Origin: Hyparrhenia diplandra
Taxonomy: Eukaryota; Streptophyta; Magnoliopsida; Poales; Poaceae
NCBI GenBank assembly: GCA_015847255.1
Contig: JADLZK010002575.1
Location: 124,001 to 188,000 of the forward strand
Length of the DNA stretch: 64,000 nucleotides
Direction of reading: 5' to 3'
A program made the position numbers and the translations under genes. The notes beneath the pieces were generated by a model that was not told the DNA's origin, made no database searches, and saw only the letters and a program-made list of their open reading frames with translations. This document shows, piece by piece, positions 21,465 through 32,639 of the stretch. How positions within the stretch are numbered: position 1 is the stretch's first letter; each line of letters starts with the position of its first letter.

Positions 21465-24400
21465 CGTAGCAACGTCCATTTTCCACATAAGACCCTAAAG
21501 TTTCTCCTTCTTCCCACCTGTATCCTTAGCATGACATGTAGGAAAGCGTATATAAGGAAATACGTTTTCCTTAATTACATATTTGCCATTCGATTATAGT
21601 GCTTATAACTACGTGTTTTAAATCCGATTCGATTCGTTCTAGTTTTATTAGCTTCGTATTTAACTCTAATACACGCCGTGTCATTCTTTAAACTAATTAT
21701 AAGTGTTAAAATTTGAGTTTGATTTAATAAATTTGTAATTAACTAATAATATTTGGTCGCACGCGGCACGTAGAAAAATGCAGTAATTCGAAAAATGGCT
21801 TAAAAAACCTAGGATTTTGCGTGGGGCCATAGTTTGGGTGTAATTGACCATAAAAAAATTTGAGGAAGTTTGGAGTTAGGCGGAGCAGACGTGCTTCACA
21901 AAGTGGTATATTGAACTTTTCACTAACCCTATCCTTACACTTAGGTTTCTCATGGTTGTGTGGCCCATGTGCTTTGTAGTGTGCTATCGGCCTCAAACTT
22001 TTTTGAGGCGTCTACATGGCATGTGTGAAGGCACCGCCAAGTTTGAGAATTTTCTGTAATTGTTTGGTACTTTTCTCTAATTATTTTAATTACCGTGCGA
22101 CTTCTCCCGGCAATTGTACATTGAACTGCGACCACCCGCAAAAAAGACTGAAAACGGTGCCAAACTTTGCCGCAAGGTCACTTGTGCCCTAGGAGGCAAA
22201 ACTTGTGGAGGCCGGTGCGGAATCACTTCGCTTGGAAGCAGCAACTCAAAAGAGGAACTAAGCCACCAGGCACTTGCTCCGCAAGCTGAACGAGAATCAA
22301 TACACTCCCCTCGTTTGCACTAATTCCTCAAGCCTCCCATTTCTAACACAGACTACCAGCTGCCTTCTTGCAGCGTCCTGCTGAACTGCATACTTCCGAG
22401 CTCTTATCCCGTTCTTCATTCAAAACTGGATGTCAGCATTTTATATTCATGACCCATACTTTATTGTGAGTGGACATTTTTGTGGCTTTAAGTTTGATAT
22501 ATATCAGGAATCTGGGGACTGGATGAAAACAAATAAAATAGGAACACTAACCACGGCGTGGAATGCGCTTGTTGATGAAAAGCGTCAAATGCCAAGCACG
22601 CAAGTTTAGAAGAACAAGAGCACGAGTGGGTGATATATAAACGTCTACCATGAGCGTAGAAAATGGACGTGGGGTTTGTGGAGCAAAATAAAAATAATAT
22701 GTTTTTCCTGAAGAGAGAATGATGACTACACGTGTTGGCTATCATGGTAGCTGCACGGCATGTGAACCATTGAGAATACTTCGACTTAGTAAGTGTTCGT
22801 GTCAATACAAGAAACCAATCAAATGTTAAGTAATTGTTAATCTTATGGTAAAAATATAGGTACGTAGCAAGTTTTATACATATACTATTCACTCTGCCCT
22901 GCCTACAGATCCAGCCTTTATACATACTATTTGCTCTGTCGTTGACATTTTTTGAGATGCACATGTTTAATCAAGAAGAAGAACAGAGTTAGATCAAAAT
23001 CAAGGCACAACTAAAATTAGGTTCTGTTCCAAGTGGGCTCTGTCCCAGTCTCCCTTCGGTTATCTTGTCTGAGCATACAAGAATGGTTCTGTTCTCATGT
23101 CTTATGGTTATCTTCAGTTAAATTGTCAGTGAGCTTTGGATTGCTAAAGACTGATTACTGATCATCTCAAATGGTAACAGCGACTGAGAATGTTATTGTT
23201 TGAATGCAACACTAAAACAGAGTGTTTGGAGGCACCTCTGCGTTTGTTTTCATAGAGGCACTTGACTTGATAACGTCCCCGCTTATAGTATACAACGGAA
23301 CTGATGTCATTTCTCAGCATGAGCCATCTGTTAGATTGCATGTGGGTCTTTTTGTCCATGTACTGCCTTCACCTGTGAAGGCCACCGGACCCAATCTCCA
23401 CCACATCCACATCATCCTGTATGTATATCACAAGTTAGGAATTCTATGGTGTGGCTTGTTCCGCACAGTTTACATCTGTGTCTAACTCGAGCGACAAAAC
23501 ACAACAAAAGTACTGTGCACTACGCTATTCTAGTGGCGGCTTTAGCTCTCAGCAGACCTATCTAAGGCCCTTATTCACTTTGTATTGAAGCATTTGAGTT
23601 TCAGTTTGTTGGAATAATTTTGTACCAGAAGGCATGAAAAACAATGACACTATTCTTGAAGTCTATCTTGAATGACATGCATCCCCCCAGAGGAAAAAAA
23701 ATTCCTCAGTTGGACCCCGTTTGACATAAAAGGAGCTAAAGCGCTAAAAAAACTGATCCACCCAATGTCTAGCACGCACGTATGTTCTCTTCTTCCTTGT
23801 CCCATTCTAGGACACAATACGGCGATACGTAATCTAAAGGATATAGGTAGAACTGAGGCACTATGACAACTTGATCATCTCGATCTACAAATATCCCCTA
23901 TATGTGGCACTCATTATTATTCATGTGCGACGCCTTGTGACCAACCTACCATGTACCCCATGCATAACAGCGTGGGACTGCTTTCTTTTAAGAAGACAGA
24001 ATACATAATGTACATATGCATATAAAAAGGAAAAGTGCAGCGAGGGTACCTGTTTGTAACAGAAGCCAACAAATAGTGGTAGGCACTGGTTCTGCACATC
24101 AAACTTCATCCTACCAAGAACCCCATGTTTCGTTCTGCATGCTGTGTTCCGGACCAAAATTTCTTGTTGATTTCCGTAGAAACAAATTATAGTTCTTCAA
24201 ATGCTACTTCAGCTCCAATAGGCATTATGCTAACCACAAGGATGATCCAAATATAAGTTTGGTATGGGAAGCATCAAGTGCTCTAGGACAACTTCGGTCA
24301 TATTTGGAGCAACATTGCAGTATCATCTTCTATGCAGCAAATGAAGAAGTAGCAGAGCAAACGAGTACTCACTGGGCGCTGGGCATGTAGGCAAGTGCTC

Positions 24401-24698
24401 AATGACAGAGGGTGGGGTAAAGTTGAGGAGGTTCAGTTTTATGTTAACTCAATTTCCTTTTTTAACATTGAATTATGACACAAAGCTCTATATCCTTTAC
24501 TGCATAAACAATTTTAGGGGCTTCTTTTTTGTTTATCTAATATAACTACAGATGGATCAAAAGGCACAACTATATAGGTTGTACCATTGATGGACTATTT
24601 CTAGAAAAACGTCATTAGCCATTAATGGCTAGATATATTATTTTTGCAGGCCATTCTCGAAACTTTGGCATTGCTCGTCAAATGACTAACAATGCCGA
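21465..24698. other. Intergenic sequence, no gene seen
   Basis: Mixed AT-rich sequence. Open frames are short; the longest (22964-22488 on the minus strand) has no recognised motif. I see no tRNA, LTR or MITE with clear ends. It closes with CGA at 24696-24698, the left duplication of the outer CACTA element. Confidence 0.55.
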
Positions 24699-24944
24699 CA
24701 CTACGGATCAGGGATATCCCGTGAGGAAATTGTTTCCCGTGAGCTAAAAAGGAACCAATCACGGGGAAATAACAAGGTATCCCCGTGAGTAACATGGTAA
24801 ACCCCACGGGGAAAGAATATACGCACGGAAAACAGATATCCCGTGAGCTGCTATAGCTCACGGGAAAGACCCCGATCCTTTCCCGTGAGGCGGGGCTCAC
24901 GGGAAAGGTAACCGCCGTGAGCCCTCGCCCGCTCCGTCACCTCC
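24699..24944 (+). repeat. Left subterminal repeat array of the outer CACTA element, first part
   Basis: Repeated CCCGTGAGC, CCCGTGAG and CACGGGGAAA motifs in both orientations. The array continues at 31473-31607 after the inner element. These arrays are the expected binding sites of the element's accessory protein. Confidence 0.88.
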
Positions 24945-24954
24945 CACTACAGGA

Positions 24955-25325
24955 GCCGCGTCTTTGCCGAGTGCGAAGAGGTTCGCCGAAAGTGGCAAAA
25001 TCCGCACTTTCGACAGCGAACACCTTTGCCGAGTGCCAATCTCAGCACTCGGCAAAACCGTCTTTACCGAGTGCCTAGCCGTCACTCGTGGCACAAAGCA
25101 CTCGGAAAATAATACTTTTGCCGAGTGCCCGGCCGTCGGCAAAATAATACACTCGGCGAAGGATAACAGGACCAAACGGACGCGGCTCTCCGTCACCTTT
25201 GCCGAGTGTCTCACGTTAGGCACTTTCGGCAAGCGCGACACGCTTTGCGAGTGCCAAAGCTTCGGGCACTCGGCAAATACTCTCTTTGCCGAGTGCCACA
25301 TAAGGCACACTCGGCAAGCCCGTTA
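24955..25325 (+). repeat. Left subterminal repeats of the inner CACTA element
   Basis: About a dozen TTTGCCGAGTGCC-like motifs and inverse GGCACTCGGCAAA motifs, spaced a few tens of bases apart and often in opposed pairs. Confidence 0.9.
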
Positions 25326-25338
25326 ATTTTTTTTTTTT

Positions 25339-26211
25339 CGTCCCATATTTTTTGTGTGCCATTAGTACCCTAATTACATGTCATATTCACAATTTGGGAG
25401 AATTTCACGCTGTTTTGCTATATTTCATGAATTATTTTTTATTTTCTTGCATTTTCTTGGCGACTCCAAATTTGAACTGCAGGTACATGAAATAATGGAC
25501 TGTGTTCATTCAAAAAATGTTATTCACCATGTTTGGCATATGTTTAGGCTAAATCCAGGGACTCGCCTGAAATTTCGAACATTTATGTGCGGAACATGGC
25601 GAGTCACGTGCGAGGAAAGGTGTTTTTAAAATCTATAAATTCCAAACGAAGTTTAAAATTCACGAAGAAACTTGGCGTGGTGTCTTGTCATCTCATGGGA
25701 GGCTGTGGAAAAAATTTGAAAAAGTTTCAAGCAAGTTGTGGCGTCGGATGGCTAAAACCCGGACATCTCCACACTTCATCACATGATGAAGTGTGGAGAT
25801 GTCCGGTTTTAGCTATCCGATCACGTCTCTGCTCGAAACTTTTTTAAAATTTTTTCACAGCCTCCCCATGAGATGACAAGACACCACGCCAAGTTTCGTG
25901 AATTTTAAACTTCGCTTGAATTTATAGATTTTAAAAACACCTTTTCCCCCACGTGATCATGTTCCGCACATAAATGTTCGAAATTTCAGCGAGTCCCCTC
26001 GATTTAGCCTAAACATACGCCAAACATCGTGAATAACATTTTTTGAATGACCACGGCCCATTATTTCATGTACCTAGCTCAAATTTGGAGTCGCCAAGAA
26101 AATGCAAGAAAATAAAAATAAATCATGAAATATAGCAAAACAAATGAAATTCTCCCAAATTCTGAACATGACATGTAATTAGTGTCCCAACGCAAAAAAA
26201 AAAATGGGACG
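25339..26211. repeat. Large near-perfect inverted repeat (two arms of about 430-440 bp)
   Basis: The left arm runs from CGTCCCAT (25339) to CACTTCATCA (25781). The right arm runs from TGATGAAGTG (25784) to ATGGGACG (26211). Only two bases separate the arms at the centre. Long blocks such as TTGGCGACTCCAAATTTGA / TCAAATTTGGAGTCGCCAA and CCGGACATCTCCACACTTC match with few differences. Transcription through it would give a long hairpin RNA. Confidence 0.93.
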
Positions 26212-26227
26212 AAAAAAAACAAAAAAG

Positions 26228-26360
26228 CATAGTTTGCCGAGTGCCGTATGGGGCACCTCGGAAAGACAAGATTTGCCGAGTGCCCGGATGCGTGGCACTC
26301 GGCAAAGTAGGGGTTTGCAAAAATGACAGAGCTTTGCCGGTGCGCATTTCGCACTTTTCG
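26228..26360 (+). repeat. Second TTTGCCGAGTGCC array of the inner CACTA element
   Basis: Five or six diverged TTTGCCGAGTGCC / GGCACTCGGCAAA motifs right after the inverted repeat. Their order roughly mirrors the inner part of the left array, so the inverted duplication may extend into both arrays. Confidence 0.8.
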
Positions 26361-26379
26361 CAAAGCCAGCTAATATCGG

Positions 26380-27058
26380 GCCCGAGGACCCATTTTTCCT
26401 CATTCTTCCCCAGCGCGCCGCCACGCCGCACGCCGCGCGCCGCCGATCCCCCGCCGGACCTCGCCCGCCGCCCGCCCGATTCGCCGGATCGGCCGCCCCG
26501 CGCCCCGGATTCGCCCGCCGCCGGCCGGACCCGCCCGCGCCCGCGGCGCCGCGCCGCGCGCGCCCGTCCGCCCGGCCCGCCGGTGCCGCCCGCCGCCGGT
26601 GCCGCCCGCCCATCTCGGCGGATCCGGCCCCGCGCTAACGCCGAGGCCGTTTGCGCCCGCTTCGCTTGGCGCGCCGCCCGGCCGCCGGCGCGCGCGCGGC
26701 GGCCGGCTGGCGTCGCCGCCGTCTCTCGCGGGGACCCGCGGCCGGCCTTGTGCAAGTGAGGAAGGGAAGGGAAGAAGAGGAAGAGGGAGGAAGGGAAGGG
26801 AAGAAGAGGAAGAGGGAGGAAGGGAAGGGAAGAAGAGGAAAGAGGGAGGGGAGGAAGAAGAGGGAGGAAGGGAAGAAGAGGGAGGGAGGAAGAAGAGGAA
26901 GGGGAGGAGGAGGAAGAGAGTGCCTCTCGGACCGGTCGTCGCCGTCGTCGCCGACCCGTCTTCAAGGGCGGTGATCGACGCCGCCGTCGCCGACCGTTTC
27001 TTTGTGGTGATCGACGCCGTCGTCGCCGACCGTTACTCTTGCCGTTTCTACGGCCAAG
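26380..27058 (+). other. GC-rich leader/first exon of the inner CACTA element
   Basis: Extremely GC-rich CCGCCGG sequence up to about 26760 passes into a purine-rich GAAGGGAAGAAGAGG tract (26758-26915), then GTCGTCGCCGACCG repeats. It ends at a likely splice donor (CCAAG/GTAAGC, 27058/27059). A similar GC-rich plus purine-tract leader is present in the outer element (32700-33280). Long open frames on both strands are composition artefacts. Confidence 0.6.
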
Positions 27059-27900
27059 GTAAGCCCTATCTTTCTAGTAGTGGTTAGTACTAGTAGTTAG
27101 TAGGGTTAGTACTAGTAGTTAGTAAATAGTTTGGTGGCCTTCGTGCCCATATTGGTGGTTGTTATATTGGTGGTTGGCGGCCTTCGTGCGCATATTGATG
27201 GTTGGTGGCCTTCGTGCCCATATTGGTGGTTGGTGGCCTTCGTGCCCATTCTCGGTATATGCATGTGGTTGTTGGCCTTCGTGCCATGTTTTTTGCAGGT
27301 TTTGGGTATCTCCCGTGCGAGGGGAGGTGCTGCCGAAATTTTGAGTGGACACTAACTTTTTTGGCCTTGTTTTGTAGGAGGACTGTCGGAGGGACTCGGC
27401 GACCCGATCGTCCTCGTGGGCGGGTCTTGCTGCACCGCGTCTCCACCGACCCGTAGGTATGAATCACGCCCGTCCCGTCCTTGTAGTTGTCTTACATAGC
27501 GCGACCCCCGGTTAGGGCGTCTCCCGTCGAAAGAGATACGGGCATTGGTATGCGCGCGACGTGCATATCTGCGACCATATCTGTTTCGGATTGTCACGTT
27601 TTTGGACAGCCCGTGGATGCGTAGACAAGGTTAGCATCCATGCTTTCGGCTCCGTCCGAGCCGGAATTTCAGCGGCACCTCCCGTTGTTCTCGGATACAC
27701 ACTCTCCCGCCGGGACGTGTATCGGGAGAACAGCGAGGTGTATCCGAAATTCCCGGCTTTGGCGGGACCCGAGCATGGATGCTAACCTTGTCTACGCATC
27801 CTCGAGGTGGGATTAGGACCTACCCCTCACCTATTAGATGGTAGGAACGCCGTGTAGATGCAATTCTTTGCTTATGTGGCTCGCCGACATGGGCGTATGA
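27059..27900 (+). other. Intron and short exon region of the inner CACTA element
   Basis: A short tandem run of GGTGGCCTTCGTGCCCATATT (27130-27290) is followed by a probable small exon, 27378-27456, bounded by TTTTGTAG and GTATGA. Then comes a segment (27509-27620) that is also found in the outer element around 33617-33725. Confidence 0.5.
27615..27801. repeat. Imperfect dyad before the transposase start
   Basis: GGATGCGTAGACAAGGTTAG...CATGCT at 27615-27643 is repeated inverted at 27772-27801. The two 29-30 bp arms match almost perfectly and enclose about 128 bp. It could fold in the transcript upstream of the transposase start. Confidence 0.85.
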
Positions 27901-29560
27901 TGAGGATGGATAACCGTGAGTGGATGTACACGGGCCGCAAGTAAGAGTCTTGAATGGGTTAGGGGACCGATGCTTTTCTGGAACATGCATTTGGCCCACT
28001 GCTAAAGGGTGCATTCGGATGCCGTGTCCGTGCGGCAAATGTAAGAACAAGAAAAAGCGAGTCAAGATTGAAATGGGTAAACATATTTACAACAACGGAT
28101 TCGTCCCAAACTATAGCCATTTGGATCTTCCACGGCGAAGTCGATCGTATTAGAGAGGACGTGGTGAGGCCCCTCCTCGAGGAGTATGATCAAGATCTTT
28201 GGGATGGCGGACATGATGGCGGACTTTCATGATGCACGAGTTCAATGGAGGATTGGAGGAGGAACCCGAGGAAACCGCAAAGGCATTCTACGAGATGATG
28301 GAGGCGCATGCGGCAAAGCCCCTTCACGAAGACAATGCTTTACGGCTGGATGGCATTTCACGCCTTATAGCGTTGAAGTCCCAATTGAGCATTAGTCGAG
28401 GCGGGCCGACACCCTGTTGTCGGTTCTTGGCAAAATGCTTCCGGAGGGTCACGTCTGCCGAAGAACACGCACGAGTCACGAGAGACTTCTTCGTGGACTG
28501 AAGATGCCGTATGACTCGTACCATGCTTGTCCAAAGGGGTGCGTCCTCTTTAGGGGAGACCTCAAGGAAGCAACGCGACCGCCCAAAGTGCAAAGCCTCT
28601 AGGTATGTGGAGGTAGAATGTAGTGATGGCGGGAAACAAGTCCAAGATCCCCGAGATGGTCCTACGACACCTTCCTTTCGTGCCGAGGCTCCAACGGCCG
28701 TACATGACGGAGGAGTCCGCGAAACAAATGACATGGCACAAGAAGGGCAAAAGATCTGATCCCCGAGAAGTTGGTACACCCATCGGATGGTGATGCATGG
28801 AAGCACTTCGATAATATGCATCCTGAAAAAGCTATGGAGGCTCGAAATATGCGTGTAGCGTTCGCAGCAGATGGGTTCAACCCGTACGGTCAAGCGGGCG
28901 GCCCCGTACACTTGTTGGCCCGTGTTTGTGATCCCTCTCAATCTTCCCCCGGTGTCATGTTTGAGCTCAAGCACATTCTTGACGCCGATAATACCCGGGC
29001 ACCGGGCAACAATATGGGTGTGTTCATGCGGCCCGGTGTGGGATGAATTGCAAGATGCTTGGGAAAATGGGGTACCGGCGTGCGGCCGAGCTACAAAGAC
29101 AAACTTTACAATGCACGTGTGGTACCTATATTCAATGCATGACTTCTGGCTTATGGCATATTCAGCGGATGGTGTGTTCATGGGAGGTTCCCTTGCCCAA
29201 CATGCAAGGCAATGCGATTCACTGGCTTCTCAAGGGTGGCAAGTATTCCTCGTTTGACAAACATCGTCAATTCTTGCCCGAGAACCATGAATTCAGACTA
29301 GACAAAAAGCACTTCACGAAAGGTATTCAAGTCACCGATCCCATCCCAAAGTTTATGACCGGTGAAGAGGTCCTTGCCGAGCTAAATTTGGTCTCAAAAT
29401 CGATGAAAAGAAAGGTGGTCATGCGGATGTGTCAGGAGTGGTGCAGCAAGTACAAGGGCTCTTTGGGAGGCCATTGTGGACAAGTGGCTCTTCGACGAGA
29501 CGTGACGAGTACAAGAGACTCCGTCGGAGGTGTCGCCTGGAGATGCAAGGCGCTCCACAC
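27897..29560 (+). pseudogene. TNP2-type CACTA transposase, frameshifted and truncated
   Basis: CACTA transposase cuts the element at its ends. The start ATG is placed at 27897, leading into NREWMYTGRK, the usual N-terminus of grass TNP2 proteins. Later pieces in shifting frames are DAFLEHAFG, MPCPCGKCKNKKKRV (a Cys-rich motif), ETAKAFYEMMEAHA, MLPEGHV, LKMPYDSYHACPKGCVLFR, MTWHKKGKR, MVHPSDGDAWKHFD, FAADGFNPYG, YTCWPVFVIPLNLPP, ATKTNFTMHVWY, CPTCKAMRF and KYSSFDKHRQFLP. At least six frame changes are needed. The central-to-C-terminal part of the usual protein, with the rest of the catalytic core, is missing: after FTKGIQVTDP the reading soon joins downstream exon sequence. A defective gene; the family call is firm. 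Confidence 0.93.
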
Positions 29561-30660
29561 CACCAAGGCGGCGTGCCCCTCCCGGTGTATATGGATAGAT
29601 GGGTACGATTGTGTTGATATTTTTATTCAAGCGCTCAAATCTCTTCACTTCTAACCATCTACGTGTTCTCCTCGCAAATCGGCCGCATGGAAACCGGGAG
29701 GTCGGCGAGTACGCGGGGTGGGCCTTGACTCACGGCGGCGGGACCGACCCGGCCAACGTCTACGACCCGGGCGAAGGGGCCCGGGCGTAAAGAACGCCGG
29801 CGTCTACCCCAAGCTTACCCGGTATGCCGAGGCCAAGCGGCGCTATGGGGAGGACCGATCCGCCACCGCGCCCACGGACAGACGGACCTGGTGATGAGGT
29901 TGGGAGGAGGGAAGCAAAGACGACCGGTTACGGATGGCCAACAAGCGATCGACCGACCCCTCCGTTGACAGCCGAGGGTGATTCGCTCAGGAGCACGACC
30001 TCCACCGACATCCCCATAGCACCTCGGCGGTCGAGCTCCATGCGCATCGATGCGGGTAACTTCAGTTTCATCGGTCGTTCACCGGTTTTACACATTTTCG
30101 CTACCTATGCATTGTTTCAATGTTACAGTTGTAATATTGCAGGTCCGGATGGCGAAATGGAGGCCAGCGGGCGGCGAGGCGGAAGAGTTTGCGGCCAGGC
30201 GGGGCGGCGGCCCGGCAGAGGCCCATCGGCGGGAGTTGGAGGCAATCACGCGAACACTCGGTGCGCCACTGCGGGACGTGGCGAAGCTACTTCCGAGGGC
30301 CTCCAGATCCCGGTCCGACCCCCGCCTCCGTTGCCTCCCTCTTTGTTCGCTCCACCCCCTCGTTTCCCGTTCCTCCTCGTGAGCATGACATCGGTGAGTA
30401 TATGTTGTTGTTCATTTATTTGGCATGTGCGGCTCACCCGCAGGTACTAATGAGATCGCCTCACACTTGTGCAGCCACGGTCGGCGGGTTCGAACCCGAC
30501 TCCTCCGGGTGGCCCTTCTCCACCCCATCCAGCCTATCCGGTCGGCCCGACCGCACGACACACGTGGCGGTGGCGTTCCTCCTCGGGCGCGCAGCAGCCA
30601 CACTACGGGCTTCCACACGCCCCTCCGCAGGGCGGGTGGGCGTTCCGGTCGGCGCCCTAA
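29380..30660 (+). pseudogene. Second CACTA gene (accessory-protein-like), broken exons
   Basis: After the transposase, exon-like pieces read KYKGSLGGHCG, RRRCRLEMQGAPHHQGGVPL and PVYMDRW, then a GT donor near 29599. They continue with VGEYAGWALTHGGGTDPANV, YPKLTRYAEAKRRYGEDRSA, EAHRRELEAITRTLGA and finally a Pro-rich tail (PPHPAYPVGPTARHTW, QPHYGLPHAPPQGGWAF) with a stop at 30658-30660. This order, including a short coiled-coil-like EAHRRELE segment and a Pro/Gly-rich end, is typical of the second gene of grass CACTA elements. Its role may be binding subterminal repeats. Frameshifts and stops interrupt it. Confidence 0.65.
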
Positions 30661-30840
30661 AGACGGGTGGTATCCGGGGGCAAGGTGAGGGCTCTTCGCA
30701 CCCGGGGAGGCCACGGTTCGGGGCCGTCAAGTTGAGGTGGTGGTGATGGATTTATTTTAGATGTTGGATATGTTGCACCGTGACGGATCTCGTTTCGATG
30801 TTGGACATGTTAGATTCCGTTTGGTTGTTGGACATGTTGG

Positions 30841-30960
30841 ATTTTGTGGTATTTGTGGATTATATATGTGAATTTGTGGTATTTGTGGATTATATATGTG
30901 AATTTGTGAGATATGTGGATTATATATGTGAATCGGTGATCTATGTGGTTTATGATATAT
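30841..30960 (+). repeat. Four tandem copies of a 30-bp AT-rich unit
   Basis: The unit is AATTTGTGGTATTTGTGGAT followed by TATATATGTG. Copies 1-3 are nearly exact and copy 4 is diverged. It lies in the 3' non-coding part of the inner CACTA element. Confidence 0.9.
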
Positions 30961-31039
30961 ATATGAATGTTTATGGTATATGTATATGTTGATTTGCAGC
31001 AACAAGCAATAGAAACGACAAAAAAAAATGAAATTCCGG

Positions 31040-31450
31040 CTTTGCCGAGTGCCGGCACTCGGCAAAGCCGGGTAACCCGCAGAAAAAATGGCGAGGTTTG
31101 CCGAAGTGCAAAAGGTGGCACTCGGCAAAATGACCATAACTTTGCCCGAGTGCCTCTGTACAGCACTCGGCAAAGTCTATTTGTTTTTTTCGTAAAATAA
31201 ATAATTTGCCGAGTGCCAACGTTTGGCACTCGGCAAAGCCCTTCCATATAACGGTCGACGTCGGGTTCGCCGAGTGCTGACGACACTCGGCGAACTCTTC
31301 GCCGGCTGCGCGGTACTTTGGCACTCGGCGAAGATGGCTTCGCCGAGTAAATCTTCGCCCGAAAGTGCGGTCGCCGAGTGCGGCACTCGGCGAAGCCTTC
31401 GCCGAAGTGCTTCTAAGCATTTGCCGAGTGCGGCGCGCACTCGGCAAAGG
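31040..31450 (+). repeat. Right subterminal repeats of the inner CACTA element
   Basis: Numerous TTTGCCGAGTGCC and GGCACTCGGCAAA motifs; nearer the end the variant TTCGCCGAGTG dominates. The array runs up to the CTCCTGTAGTG terminus. Confidence 0.92.
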
Positions 31451-31472
31451 ACGCGCCTCTCCTGTAGTGTCC

Positions 31473-31607
31473 GTGCCGATTTCCCATCACGGGATAGGCT
31501 TTCCCGTGAGCAGCTTTCCCGTGGGCTGAAAGGTGGGCCTCGGGAAAGGGGCCCCTTTCCCGTGAGTACTATATACCGCTCACGGGAAAGGAGCTCACGG
31601 GAATTTT
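31473..31607 (+). repeat. Left subterminal repeat array of the outer CACTA element, second part
   Basis: TTTCCCGTGAGC and GCTCACGGGAAAGG motifs resume here right after the TCC duplication, as expected if the inner element landed inside the array. Confidence 0.88.
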
Positions 31608-32419
31608 TTTTTTGGATTTTGATCTCCAAACTTTTTCTACACTTGTTGCATATCATATGGCACTTAATATTAAAGTTTGGTGAATTATTGACTTTATTTG
31701 TCATATTTAGGTAATTAATCTCTTTTATGGGAATTTATGAAATGAGGCCAAATTTGAACTACAAGTGCTTCAATTTTTTGAAAAAAATTAGTAGAAAATT
31801 TATATTCCTCATACTCAACACAATGTAAGACCTTGCATTTAAAAAATAACGAAATCTGGAACATCTTAATACGAAATCATGAACGTTAATCCCTCGTTCG
31901 AGTGGTTTAAAAATTCTAGAAAATAAACCGATGTGCAAAAAATCATGAAATTTGATAATATGTCATGATATCTTATGCCGAGGCTATGATAAAAAATTAG
32001 AACGTTTCGCATAAGTTGGCACGTATGATGTTCACAAGCTCCAACATCTACGTAGAAGTTTCATGTTTGTTGAGAGTGATCTAGTGTGATCTCATGTGGA
32101 TGTGGCGGTCAAGTTGTGGTTTGGCTACGAAACTTTTTTTTTATATGTAACAGACCTCGGATAGTGTGTCATGTCTATTTTCGAGATTTTTTTGGATTAT
32201 TTTGGTAATTATTATAATTTTTTGTTATAGTGAAATAAATACAATTTTTTAAAAAAGAGATAGAACCACATGAAATAATGGCCCATTTTTCGCGAAATGA
32301 TCAATTATGTATGGGTGAGTGTATGTGATAAGGTATTTTTGAAGTAAACTTCATCAAAGTTTGAATATATATATGTTAGAAAAAGAAATGAGAGGGATAA
32401 ATTTAATTTCTGAAAACAC
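31608..32419 (+). other. Spacer of the outer CACTA element
   Basis: AT-rich, without a gene. Parts (around 31940-32080: ATCATGAAATTTGATA, GCCGAGGCTATGATAAA, GTTTCGCATAAGTTGG) resemble one arm of the inverted repeat in the inner element, so the two families share this ancestral spacer. Here it is not duplicated in inverse. Confidence 0.55.
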
Positions 32420-32635
32420 CCTTTCCCGTGAGCTGCTCACGGGAAAGGAGGTGCCTTTCCCGTGATCCTCCCGCATCGATCACGGGAAATGGGTGGGTGG
32501 GACCCGCGTATCAGGTGTTGGTGGTGGAAATTAAAAAAAAAAGTTTCGCTTTCCGTGATGGATGCGGGAGGATCGGGGAAAGGCACCTTCTTTCCCGTGA
32601 TCCTCCCGGATCCATCACGGAAAGCCCATTTTTTT
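32420..32635 (+). repeat. Internal CCCGTGAGC array of the outer CACTA element
   Basis: CCCTTTCCCGTGAGC, GCTCACGGGAAAGG and CCCGTGATCC/GATCACGGGAAA motifs, placed like the second array of the inner element, just before the GC-rich leader. Confidence 0.82.
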
Positions 32636-32639
32636 TTAA

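Larger units (their letters stand above)
24945..31469 (+). mobile_element. Inner CACTA element, TTTGCCGAGTGCC family, 6.5 kb, with broken transposase
   Basis: The ends CACTACAGGAG and CTCCTGTAGTG form a perfect 11-bp inverted repeat. TCC borders both (24942-24944 and 31470-31472). Subterminal arrays of TTTGCCGAGTGCC and its inverse lie at 24955-25325, 26228-26360 and 31040-31450. Inside are a large inverted repeat, a GC-rich first exon, a TNP2-type transposase with several frameshifts and truncation, and a second gene. It was probably once autonomous in layout and is now defective. Confidence 0.95.

Noticed and set aside
24955..25325. Regularly spaced short repeats that could be taken for a CRISPR-like array
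   Set aside because: Repeats occur in both orientations with variable spacing and sequence, at transposon ends of a plant genome. They are CACTA subterminal repeats.
26241..27087. Long overlapping open frames on both strands in the GC-rich and purine-rich region
   Set aside because: They arise from lack of AT-rich stop codons and from GAAGGG repeats. The predicted proteins are Pro/Arg or Glu/Gly/Arg low complexity without motifs. The region behaves as a CACTA leader.
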